NCBI GenBank assembly: GCA_019351955.1 | Contig: JABBOE010000004.1 | Coordinates: 1 to 48,553 of the forward strand | Direction of reading: 5' to 3' | DNA from: Pseudomonadota bacterium | GTDB taxonomy: Bacteria; Pseudomonadota; Gammaproteobacteria; Burkholderiales; Burkholderiaceae_C | Length of the DNA stretch: 48,553 nt | In this document: positions 41,853 to 48,553 of the stretch, piece by piece | Position numbering within the stretch: the first letter of the stretch is position 1 | Layout of the letters: each line of letters opens with the position of its first letter | Position numbers and translations under genes: made by a program | The notes under the pieces: model-generated | Seen by the model: only the letters and a program-made list of their open reading frames with translations | Told to the model about the DNA's origin: nothing | Database searches by the model: none

Positions 41853-43286
41853 ATGGAACTTACGAGCAAATCCCACACGTTAGGGCTCAAGCCGGCGCCT
41901 CACAATATGAAGCACACGGGCCCGTTGGCCTACCTGCGGCGCCGGTCGGTTTACGACTGGATTTTCCTTGCGCTCATTTTGGCCGGTGACGTGACCGTGC
42001 TGAGCCAGTACGGGCAGAACATGGGCTATTACGTCAAGCTCATTTTCCTTGGCGCGACGACTGCCTTGCTGTTCCTTGGCTGGGGCTGGACGGCGATCAA
42101 GAACCTGGCGATCGCCGTGGCCGCCTTGTCCCTGTTCGGCATCTGGCAGTACTACGGACCGAATGGTGTGCCGGTATTGGCGCGCGGCGAGCAGGACTTC
42201 GTCCTCAAATTTTTCCTTTCCAGCCAGACCGCCATCATGTGGATGGCCTTCCTGTTCTTCCTCAGCACAGCCAGTTACTGGGTGGGGATGTTCACAGGTC
42301 CGGCGCAGGTCACCGCGGGCGGTGCCATGGCGGGTGGCGGCGCGATGATTCGCAATGACCGCGGCTGGCAGTCGAATTTCCCTCAGCTTTTCGCATCCCG
42401 TCTGGCCTGGATCGGCGTGACCATGGCGCTCGTGGGCACCATGATGCGCTGGTTTGAGAGCTATTTGGTCGGCCCGGACGTCGGTCATATTCCGCTGTCC
42501 AACTTGTACGAAGTGTTCGTGCTGTTTTCGTGGCTTACCACGACGCTGTATCTGTACCTGGAGCACCGCTACAAAACGCGCAGCATGGGCGCTTTCGCCA
42601 TGTTGGTGGTCAGTGCCGCGGTGGTTTTTCTGCTTTGGTACAGCATGGTGCAGGGCGCCTATGAAATCCAGCCGCTGGTGCCGTCGCTTCAAAGCTGGTG
42701 GATGAAGCTGCACGTGCCCGCCAATTTCATCGGGTACGGCACGTTTGCCATTGCTGCGATGGTGGGCTTTGCCTACCTCATCAAGGCCCATGCGCAGGAA
42801 ACGTCGTTGTGGAAGCTCGGTCCGCTGTGGGTGCTCGGTTTCGTCATGTTCTTCGAGCCCCTGGTGTTTCGCCAAGGCGGCATCTCCGAGTATTGGGGGG
42901 TGTTCGCTGGCGTCTCGGCGTTGGCCGTCGGCGGCATCCTGTACAGCCGCCAGCGCATCGCCTCGCATCTGCCCTCGCTTGAGGTGATGGACGACGTCAT
43001 CTACAAATCCATCGCCATCGGTTTCACCTTTTTCACCATCGCCACGATCCTTGGCGCGATGTGGGCTGCCGAGGCCTGGGGTGGATACTGGAGCTGGGAT
43101 CCGAAGGAAACCTGGGCGCTGATCGTGTGGTTGAACTATGCAGCTTGGCTGCACATGCGACTCATGAAGGGCTTGCGCGGGCAAGTGGCTGCGTGGTGGG
43201 CGCTTACCGGGCTGCTGGTGACGACCTTCGCCTTCCTCGGTGTCAACATGTTCCTTTCCGGTTTGCATTCCTATGGCAAGCTTTAA
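41853..43286 (+). CDS. ccsB: Cytochrome c biogenesis protein CcsB (ResC/CcsA type)
   Basis: A 477-residue polytopic protein with about eight helices. The tryptophan-rich haem-handling motif is WGGYWSWDPKETWALIVWLN near residue 410. Conserved histidines are in KLHVPANFIGYGTF and in WLNYAAWLHMR. It is the haem-export and ligation partner of ResB in System II. The start at 41853 has AAAGG upstream. A strong terminator follows 21 bp after the stop, so resB-ccsB ends here. Confidence 0.95.
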   Translation: MELTSKSHTLGLKPAPHNMKHTGPLAYLRRRSVYDWIFLALILAGDVTVLSQYGQNMGYYVKLIFLGATTALLFLGWGWTAIKNLAIAVAALSLFGIWQYYGPNGVPVLARGEQDFVLKFFLSSQTAIMWMAFLFFLSTASYWVGMFTGPAQVTAGGAMAGGGAMIRNDRGWQSNFPQLFASRLAWIGVTMALVGTMMRWFESYLVGPDVGHIPLSNLYEVFVLFSWLTTTLYLYLEHRYKTRSMGAFAMLVVSAAVVFLLWYSMVQGAYEIQPLVPSLQSWWMKLHVPANFIGYGTFAIAAMVGFAYLIKAHAQETSLWKLGPLWVLGFVMFFEPLVFRQGGISEYWGVFAGVSALAVGGILYSRQRIASHLPSLEVMDDVIYKSIAIGFTFFTIATILGAMWAAEAWGGYWSWDPKETWALIVWLNYAAWLHMRLMKGLRGQVAAWWALTGLLVTTFAFLGVNMFLSGLHSYGKL

Positions 43287-43307
43287 GCTGGCCGTGATCC
43301 AGGCATG

Positions 43308-43332
43308 AAACGGGCCCTTCGGGGCCCGTTTT
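43308..43332 (+). terminator. Intrinsic terminator of resB-ccsB
   Basis: AAACGGGCCC-TTCG-GGGCCCGTTTT is a perfect 10-bp stem with a UUCG tetraloop and terminal T residues. Confidence 0.95.
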
Positions 43333-43567
43333 GCATGTCGATGGCCCCGCACACAGGGTTGATTAGCCGTCCACTCAACAGGGTTGCAAATCCCCATGTA
43401 AGGTTTGGGCTTGTCGGCCGACTAAGAATCGGAGTTAACGCAAATGTGAAGGCTAGGGCGTGCGCGATGCCATCGCGCGATGGGCATGCATCATCGATAC
43501 ACCGCAGCGCTGGGCGACGCAACATCCACCCGAACACGAATCGATTGCACACTTCCCGGAGTTCGTC

Positions 43568-44569
43568 ATGAACAAGCGACAAGATGATGGTTTCGAGCAT
43601 GGGGTCCCGTCCGAGATCACGCCGCGCGAGGTGTATCACGATCGGCGACGCCTGCTTGCCATGGCCGGCGTGGGTGCGGCAGCTGCCGTGGCCGCGGTGG
43701 CAGCACAGCGCGCACATGCGGTGCCTGCCGATGCAGCTCGCCCTGGCGCGCTGTCCGCTCTGCCGGCGACCCGTAATGCCGCTTTTTCCACATCGGAGCC
43801 GCTGACGCCCTACAAGGATGTGACGACCTACAACAATTTCTACGAGTTTGGCACCAGCAAGAGCGACCCGGCCAAGTACGCCGGCAGCCTGCAGACGAGG
43901 CCGTGGACCGTGGTGGTGGAGGGCGCGGTGCACAAGCCGCGCACTTTTGGCATCGAGGATTTGCTCAAGCTCTCGCCAATGCAGGAGCGCATCTATCGCC
44001 ACCGCTGCGTTGAGGGATGGTCCATGGTGATTCCCTGGATCGGCTATCCGCTGGCGACCCTGCTCAAGGCGGTCGAGCCGATGGGCAACGCCAAATATGT
44101 CGAATACATCACCTTGCTGAACCGGGCCGAGATGCCGGGCCAGAATGATCCCGTGCTGCAATGGCCTTACCTCGAGGGCCTGCGCATGGACGAAGCCATG
44201 CACCCGCTCACGCTCCTGACCTTCGGCCTGTACGGTGAGGTTCTGCCCAACCAGGACGGGGCCCCCATGCGCATGGTCATTCCCTGGAAATATGGATTCA
44301 AGGGCGGCAAATCAATCGTCCGGATCCGCCTTGTGGAAAAGCAGCCGATCACCTCCTGGATGCGGGCCGTGCCGCAGTGGTACGGTTTTTATTCCAACGT
44401 CAACCCCGACGTCAGTCCGCAGAACTGGAGCCAAGCCAACGAGCGCCGCATCGGCCAAGGCGCATTTGGAGGGTTGTTCGCGCCGCGCATTCCAACGCAA
44501 ATGTTCAATGGTTATGGCGCGCAGGTGGCCGGCCTGTACAAGGGCATGAATCTGACCAAGGATTTCTGA
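43568..44569 (+). CDS. msrP: Protein-methionine-sulfoxide reductase catalytic subunit MsrP (YedY)
   Basis: A 333-residue periplasmic molybdopterin enzyme that repairs oxidised methionines in envelope proteins. A twin-arginine type signal is at residues 25-50 ([20 protein letters not shown]). The Mo-ligating cysteine is Cys147 in [29 protein letters not shown] and [18 protein letters not shown] are conserved. Length is normal. The ATG at 43568 gives the Tat signal at the N-terminus. msrQ follows 18 bp later, forming the usual msrPQ pair. Confidence 0.95.
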   Translation: MNKRQDDGFEHGVPSEITPREVYHDRRRLLAMAGVGAAAAVAAVAAQRAHAVPADAARPGALSALPATRNAAFSTSEPLTPYKDVTTYNNFYEFGTSKSDPAKYAGSLQTRPWTVVVEGAVHKPRTFGIEDLLKLSPMQERIYRHRCVEGWSMVIPWIGYPLATLLKAVEPMGNAKYVEYITLLNRAEMPGQNDPVLQWPYLEGLRMDEAMHPLTLLTFGLYGEVLPNQDGAPMRMVIPWKYGFKGGKSIVRIRLVEKQPITSWMRAVPQWYGFYSNVNPDVSPQNWSQANERRIGQGAFGGLFAPRIPTQMFNGYGAQVAGLYKGMNLTKDF

Positions 44570-44587
44570 AGAATACGCGAGCCCGGT

Positions 44588-45271
44588 ATGAATCATTTTT
44601 ATCGGATCACGGCTCCAGCGGCCAGGTGGATGCGCCGCGTGACCCTTCAGTCCCGAGGGTTCAAGCCCGTGGTGTTTGCGGCCTGTCTGGTCCCCCTGGG
44701 TACGCTGGTATGGCGTGCGCTGACCGTGCAACTCGGCGCCAACCCTGAGCAGACGCTGATCTGGACCACGGGGCTGTGGGCCTTGCGCTTCCTGCTGATC
44801 ACGCTGGCGATCACGCCGCTGCGCGCGGTGACCGGCTGGACTGAGCTGGCGCGGCTGCGGCGCATGCTCGGGCTCTTCGCCTTTGCCTATGCACTGCTGC
44901 ACTTCACCTGCTACCTAGGCCTGGTGAACGGGTTCAGCTTGGGCGCCGTGGCCAAGGATGTGGTGAAACACCCGTTTGTCCTGGCCGGCATGACGGCCCT
45001 TACGCTCATGCTGCCGCTTGCCGCCACGTCCACCAACCGCATGATCAAGCGCTTGGGCGCGGCGCGCTGGAAGGCGCTTCACAAACTCGTATACGTTGTG
45101 GGCGTGGTCGCGGTGTTCCATTATTGGTGGGGCAAGCTGGCCAAGAACAACACGGCCGACCCGAAAATCTACGCGGCGGTTTTGGCCACCCTTCTGGCCT
45201 GGCGCCTGGTCAGGGCATGGCAGGGGCGGCGCAGGCAAGGGCGAAGACAGCCCGCGGATGCACGGGCCTGA
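44588..45271 (+). CDS. msrQ: Haem-binding membrane subunit MsrQ (YedZ)
   Basis: A 227-residue integral membrane protein with about six helices that passes electrons from the quinone pool or flavin to MsrP. Conserved elements are RRMLGLFAFAYALLHFTCYL, with a candidate haem His, and LHKLVYVVGVVAVFHYWWGK, with further His residues. It is co-transcribed with msrP. The basic C-terminal tail (RAWQGRRRQGRRQPADARA) is probably cytoplasmic. It ends 18 bp before the convergent lysA. Confidence 0.95.
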   Translation: MNHFYRITAPAARWMRRVTLQSRGFKPVVFAACLVPLGTLVWRALTVQLGANPEQTLIWTTGLWALRFLLITLAITPLRAVTGWTELARLRRMLGLFAFAYALLHFTCYLGLVNGFSLGAVAKDVVKHPFVLAGMTALTLMLPLAATSTNRMIKRLGAARWKALHKLVYVVGVVAVFHYWWGKLAKNNTADPKIYAAVLATLLAWRLVRAWQGRRRQGRRQPADARA

Positions 45272-45289
45272 AGACCAACGAGGGTCGGA

Positions 45290-46591
45290 TCAGAAGACGA
45301 GTAACTGTTCGCCCGCCATCAGGTGCTCGACGGTTTCACGCTCGCGGATGAGGTGGACCGTGTCTCCATCGACCAGAATCTCCGCAGCGCGCGGTCGCGT
45401 GTTGTAGTTCGACGCCATCGCCATGGCGTAGGCACCTGCCGACAGCACCGCCAGCAGGTCGCCCTCGCGCAGATCGATTTCGCGCGCGCGCCCCAGCCAG
45501 TCACCCGATTCGCACACCGGGCCGACCACGTCGTAGCGCAACGCCTGTGTGCCGTCACGCGGGCGTACCGGCACGATCGCCTGCCACGCCTCGTACAGCG
45601 CCGGGCGCATCAAGTCATTCATCCCAGCATCCACCACCGCGAAATGACGCTCCAGGCTCGATTTGAGGGTGATGACTTCGCTGAGCAACAGCCCGGCGTT
45701 CCCCACGACGGAGCGGCCCGGCTCCATCATCACCTGCCGATGTCCCTGCCCTGCTCGCTCCAGTCGATCGAGCAGGGCAGACATCAACGCAGCGGGAGTG
45801 GGTGGTGTCTCCTCGGCGTAACGGATGCCGAGGCCGCCGCCGAGGTCAATGTGTTCGAGCTTGATCCCGTGGTGCTCGAGTTCATGCACCAGCGCGAGCA
45901 CCCGATCAAGTGCGTCGAGGTAGGGCTCGAGCTGTGTGATCTGGGAGCCGATGTGGCAGTCGATGCCCACGATGCGCAGGTTGGGCAGCAGCGCGGCGTC
46001 GAGGTAGGCCCGGAGTGCCAGGCCTTGGGCAATGCCGAACTTGTTGCTCTTGAGTCCGGTGGAGATGTACGGATGGGTTTTTGCGTCCACGTCGGGGTTG
46101 ATGCGCAGGCTCACAGGTGCGGTCGCGCCCAGTTCGCCCGCGACGTGGCTCAGCCGTCGCAGTTCGCTTTGCGACTCGACGTTGAAACACTGCACACCGG
46201 CCTGTAGGGCCGCGCGCATCTCCGCGGAAGTCTTGCCCACGCCGGAGAAGACGATTTTTCCGGGGTCGCCACCTGCGGCGAGCACGCGTGCGAGCTCGCC
46301 GCCAGAGACGATGTCGAAGCCCCAGTCGCAATGCGCAAGAAGCTGCAGGATGGCCACGTTTGAATTAGCCTTCACGGCATAGCGCAGCGCAACGGGCTTG
46401 CCTTGTGCCGCAGTCTGATAGGCGCGCGCAGCTTGCTCGATCGCGGCGCGTGAGTACACATAAAGCGGGGTGCCAAAGCGCCGCGCAAGCTCGGCAATCG
46501 GCACGGCCTCGACCATCAGCTGGCCATTGCGATAAGCGATCTGCGGATGGCCTGCGAGCTCGTCAGAATAGGGGGCGGAATGCTGCGACAT
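45290..46591 (-). CDS. lysA: Diaminopimelate decarboxylase
   Basis: A 433-residue PLP enzyme that decarboxylates meso-diaminopimelate to L-lysine, the last step of lysine synthesis. The PLP lysine is Lys74 in YAVKANSN. HIGSQITQLEPYLDALDRVL and MMEPGRSVVGNAGLLLSEVI form the binding pocket. The active-site Cys is in GPVCESGDWLGRA from the partner chain of the dimer. Length is standard. lptM lies directly upstream in the same direction, a conserved pairing in proteobacteria. Confidence 0.97.
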   Translation of the reverse strand: MSQHSAPYSDELAGHPQIAYRNGQLMVEAVPIAELARRFGTPLYVYSRAAIEQAARAYQTAAQGKPVALRYAVKANSNVAILQLLAHCDWGFDIVSGGELARVLAAGGDPGKIVFSGVGKTSAEMRAALQAGVQCFNVESQSELRRLSHVAGELGATAPVSLRINPDVDAKTHPYISTGLKSNKFGIAQGLALRAYLDAALLPNLRIVGIDCHIGSQITQLEPYLDALDRVLALVHELEHHGIKLEHIDLGGGLGIRYAEETPPTPAALMSALLDRLERAGQGHRQVMMEPGRSVVGNAGLLLSEVITLKSSLERHFAVVDAGMNDLMRPALYEAWQAIVPVRPRDGTQALRYDVVGPVCESGDWLGRAREIDLREGDLLAVLSAGAYAMAMASNYNTRPRAAEILVDGDTVHLIRERETVEHLMAGEQLLVF

Positions 46592-46654
46592 GGGGCGAAG
46601 GTGGCGTGGTCAGGGGAGGAGCGCGCGCAGGCCATTAAATCGGCTCACCTGCGG

Positions 46655-46813
46655 TCAGCCTTGAGCAGGTGTGGTCTGCGGCGGCTTCGGCAGGTACAGG
46701 GGGCCCTTTTGCCCGCAGCCAGCCATCAGGGCGCTGGCTGCAATCAATGCGGCAAGTAAACCTGCGGTCCTTGCGCGGGCAAATCTTGTTCCTAGAATGC
46801 CTCTGGTCTGCAT
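46655..46813 (-). CDS. lptM: LPS translocon maturation chaperone LptM (small lipoprotein, YifL-like)
   Basis: A 52-residue frame starting MQTRGILGTRFARARTAGLL. The signal peptide ends in the lipobox LMAGC (Cys33), followed by GQKGPLYLPKPPQTTPAQG. Lipobox followed by G-Q-K-G-P-L-Y-x-P is the signature of YifL/LptM, a lipoprotein that helps the LptD-LptE outer-membrane translocon mature. The position between cyaY (divergent) and lysA (downstream) is the conserved one. It is short and easily missed in annotation. Confidence 0.93.
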   Translation of the reverse strand: MQTRGILGTRFARARTAGLLAALIAASALMAGCGQKGPLYLPKPPQTTPAQG

Positions 46814-46836
46814 CGAATGAGTGTATCAGCCACGCC

Positions 46837-47154
46837 ATGAACGACCTGCCTCAAAGTGAGTACCTGCGTCTTGCCGAAACCACGCTGGGCACGCTGGAAG
46901 CGGCGGCTGATGCCGCCGATCTGGACTCCAAGCGCGAGGGCTCGGTGTTGACTCTCGAACTGGATAACGGCGAGTCTGTCATCATCAATCTGCAGCCGGC
47001 CATTCAGGAATTGTGGTTGGCAAGCAAGTCTGGCGCGTACCACTTCCGTGCCAAAGGCGGGCAGTGGCTGGACACGCGCGGCGGGCGGAGTTTCTCCAGC
47101 CTGGTGCAAGAGGCTGTGACGAAGCAGGGTGGTCCACAACTGGCGCTGGACTGA
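46837..47154 (+). CDS. cyaY: Bacterial frataxin CyaY
   Basis: A 105-residue cytoplasmic iron-binding regulator of iron-sulfur cluster assembly. The acidic first helix (SEYLRLAETTLGTLEAAADA) is followed by strands with VLTLELDNGESVIINLQPAI, ELWLASKSGAYHF and WLDTRGGRSFSSLVQEAV, which are CyaY hallmarks. Length is standard. It is divergent from lptM across 23 bp, so the two start regions nearly touch. It is convergent with the penicillin-binding protein gene. Confidence 0.95.
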   Translation: MNDLPQSEYLRLAETTLGTLEAAADAADLDSKREGSVLTLELDNGESVIINLQPAIQELWLASKSGAYHFRAKGGQWLDTRGGRSFSSLVQEAVTKQGGPQLALD

Positions 47155-47192
47155 CGCAGACTGCCCCGGCGCGCGTGGGCCGAGGCGGCGGA

Positions 47193-48553
47193 TCAATTCC
47201 AGTTCGGGAACAGTTTGGACGCTGCGCCGTTGCTGGCTGGGGCGGCCGGCGGCGGGGCTGCCACGTCCAGCGCATGGATGCCTCCACCCGCAGCAAACGC
47301 TTCATACACATAGGCGTCGCCCATCTGCACCACGCCAGGCGGCGGCGTATACGCGGTGACGGGTACGCCGCGCAGCGCGCTGCGCATGAAGTCGATCCAG
47401 ATCGGCAGTGCCACGCGCCCACCGGTTTCCCGGGCCCCGAGCTTGAGTGGGGTGTCGTAACCGACCCAGGCCACGGCTGCTAGGCGCGGGTTGTAGCCGC
47501 AGAACCAGGCGTCGACTGCATCGTTGGTCGTGCCGGTCTTGCCGTAAAGGTCAGGCCGCTTGAGTTCGGCCTGCGCGCGCGCTGCCGTTCCGGTGCTCGT
47601 GACCTCCTGCAGCAGCGTATTCATCACGAACGCGTTGCGAGGCGTGATCGTGCGCAGGCGTTCGTCGCCGGCACGCTGGGGCTCGGGGGACGCCAGAGCC
47701 TTGCCCGAGCCATCGGCAATGGAGGCGATGAGATAGGGCTGGACCAGATAGCCACCATTGGCAAACACGGCGTAGGCGCGCACCATCTGGAGCGGCGTGG
47801 CCGAACCTGCGCCCAAGGCCAGGGTGAGATAGGGCGGCTGCGCGGAGGGGTCGAAGCCGAAGCGTGCGCTCCATTGCTGGGCATACTTCGGGCCAATGGC
47901 ATTGAGGACACGAATGGCCACCATGTTTTTCGACTGCGCCAAGCCCCGCTTGAGGGTGATGGGGCCGTCGTAGGTGCCGTCATAATTCTTCGGCTCCCAG
48001 GCCTGTCCGCCGGTTGCAGCGGCATCGAAGAACAGGGGTGCGTCGTTCACGAGCGTGGGAGGCATGAAGCCCTTGTGCAGCGCAGCTGAGTAGATGAAGG
48101 GCTTGAAGCTCGAGCCAGGCTGGCGCTGCGCCTGCGTGACGTGGTTGAAGGCATTTTGTTGAAAATCGAAGCCGCCAACAAGGGCTTGGATGGCACCGTT
48201 TTCCGGGTTCATCGCGACGAAGGCTGACTGCACACGTGGGATCTGCGTGATGACCCAATGGCCTTGTTGGGGCTTCCACAGGCGCACCACGGCGCCTGGG
48301 CGAAGGGCCATGTTGGGTTGGGCCCCTGGCCCCAGGCCCAGGGCCGCGGCCTGTCGCAGGCTATCACCCGACAGTTCAAGCACGGTACCGCCCGGGCGCA
48401 TGACTTGCACCTGCCGGGGCTTGACGGCAGTCACTACGGCACACTGCAAGCCATCAGCATCCGGATGGTCATTGCAGGCATCGTCGACAGTCTGGGGCCA
48501 GCCCGCGCTGCTCGCTGGGGGATCAACGTAAGCCTCAGGGCCGCGCCAGGCCT
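47193..48553 (-). CDS. mrcA: Penicillin-binding protein 1A, C-terminal part, cut by window edge
   Basis: The reading frame is open from the right edge for 453 codons and ends at 47193. Upstream residues include AWRGPEAYVDPP, as in class A PBPs. The transpeptidase motifs are all present: SxxK in GSSFKPFIYS, SxN in LAQSKNMVAIRVL, and KTG in YGKTGTTNDAV. The N-terminal membrane anchor and glycosyltransferase domain lie outside the window. It polymerises and cross-links peptidoglycan in the periplasm. The C-terminal tail is Ala/Pro-rich. Confidence 0.95.
   Translation of the reverse strand, partial: AWRGPEAYVDPPASSAGWPQTVDDACNDHPDADGLQCAVVTAVKPRQVQVMRPGGTVLELSGDSLRQAAALGLGPGAQPNMALRPGAVVRLWKPQQGHWVITQIPRVQSAFVAMNPENGAIQALVGGFDFQQNAFNHVTQAQRQPGSSFKPFIYSAALHKGFMPPTLVNDAPLFFDAAATGGQAWEPKNYDGTYDGPITLKRGLAQSKNMVAIRVLNAIGPKYAQQWSARFGFDPSAQPPYLTLALGAGSATPLQMVRAYAVFANGGYLVQPYLIASIADGSGKALASPEPQRAGDERLRTITPRNAFVMNTLLQEVTSTGTAARAQAELKRPDLYGKTGTTNDAVDAWFCGYNPRLAAVAWVGYDTPLKLGARETGGRVALPIWIDFMRSALRGVPVTAYTPPPGVVQMGDAYVYEAFAAGGGIHALDVAAPPPAAPASNGAASKLFPNWN

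Noticed and set aside
41880-43397. 505-codon open frame antisense to ccsB
   Set aside because: It is a shadow frame over a clear polytopic membrane protein gene and its terminator.
46635-46838. 67-codon minus-strand frame overlapping lptM
   Set aside because: The correct frame is the 52-codon lptM frame with a lipobox. The longer one is out of frame and featureless.

Overview
The window reads as chromosomal DNA of a GC-rich betaproteobacterium of the order Burkholderiales. A Thiomonas-like sulfur-oxidiser is my guess from gene content and order, not something the sequence proves. Support comes from the divergent gspC / gspG-K arrangement, ubiquinone synthesis by Coq7, tandem Gram-negative trimeric porins, System II cytochrome c maturation (resB-ccsB) beside msrPQ, and the lysA-lptM / cyaY / ponA junction. 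I see no rRNA, tRNA or CRISPR array.

Layout, left to right. (1) 1-4.4 kb: the start of a TnpB gene of an IS200/IS605-type element, cut by the window edge, abuts the pseudopilin end of a type II secretion operon (gspG-H-I-J-K, minus strand), with gspC divergent. (2) 4.4-10.4 kb: ilvA with a terminator in its leader, an OsmC-like protein, coq7, and two paralogous porins, each with its own terminator. (3) 10.6-16.4 kb: a LysR regulator divergent from an operon holding a fumarate reductase/succinate dehydrogenase (FeS subunit, two membrane anchors, flavoprotein) with a two-subunit class I fumarase between anchors and flavoprotein. The flavoprotein has Cys where the covalent-FAD His should be. (4) 16.6-26.6 kb: the most interesting region. 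A minus-strand run of eight genes encodes sulfolactate sulfo-lyase (suyAB), a sulfonate/nitrate/taurine-type ABC importer, two dehydrogenases matching the SlcC/ComC pair that epimerises sulfolactate, and a TauE/SafE exporter. Divergent from it are a HutC-type GntR regulator and a gamma-glutamyltransferase-like enzyme. The predicted route is import, then (S)-sulfolactate to sulfopyruvate to (R)-sulfolactate, then pyruvate plus sulfite, then sulfite export.

(5) 26.6-31.4 kb: a scarred region. A second, broken tnpB piece and an isolated hflX are followed by two decayed copies of the C-terminal part of a type I restriction HsdR gene. These lie in a direct repeat of about 660 bp flanking a periplasmic beta-carbonic anhydrase gene. 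Each repeat carries a perfect 12-bp hairpin, and the one arm difference between the copies is base-pair compensated. (6) 31.4-33.6 kb: groES-groEL with a sigma-70-like promoter and a CIRCE operator directly after the second repeat. (7) 33.8-37.8 kb: a membrane-anchored zinc-ribbon protein, a small hypothetical gene, and a patatin-POTRA-barrel protein of the PlpD (type Vd) kind. (8) 37.8-48.6 kb: a conserved housekeeping block of engB, a dihaem cytochrome c4-like protein, resB-ccsB, msrPQ, lysA with the 52-codon lipoprotein gene lptM, cyaY, and the C-terminal part of penicillin-binding protein 1A running off the right edge.

Family assignments rest on motifs and remembered family sequences; no database search was run.
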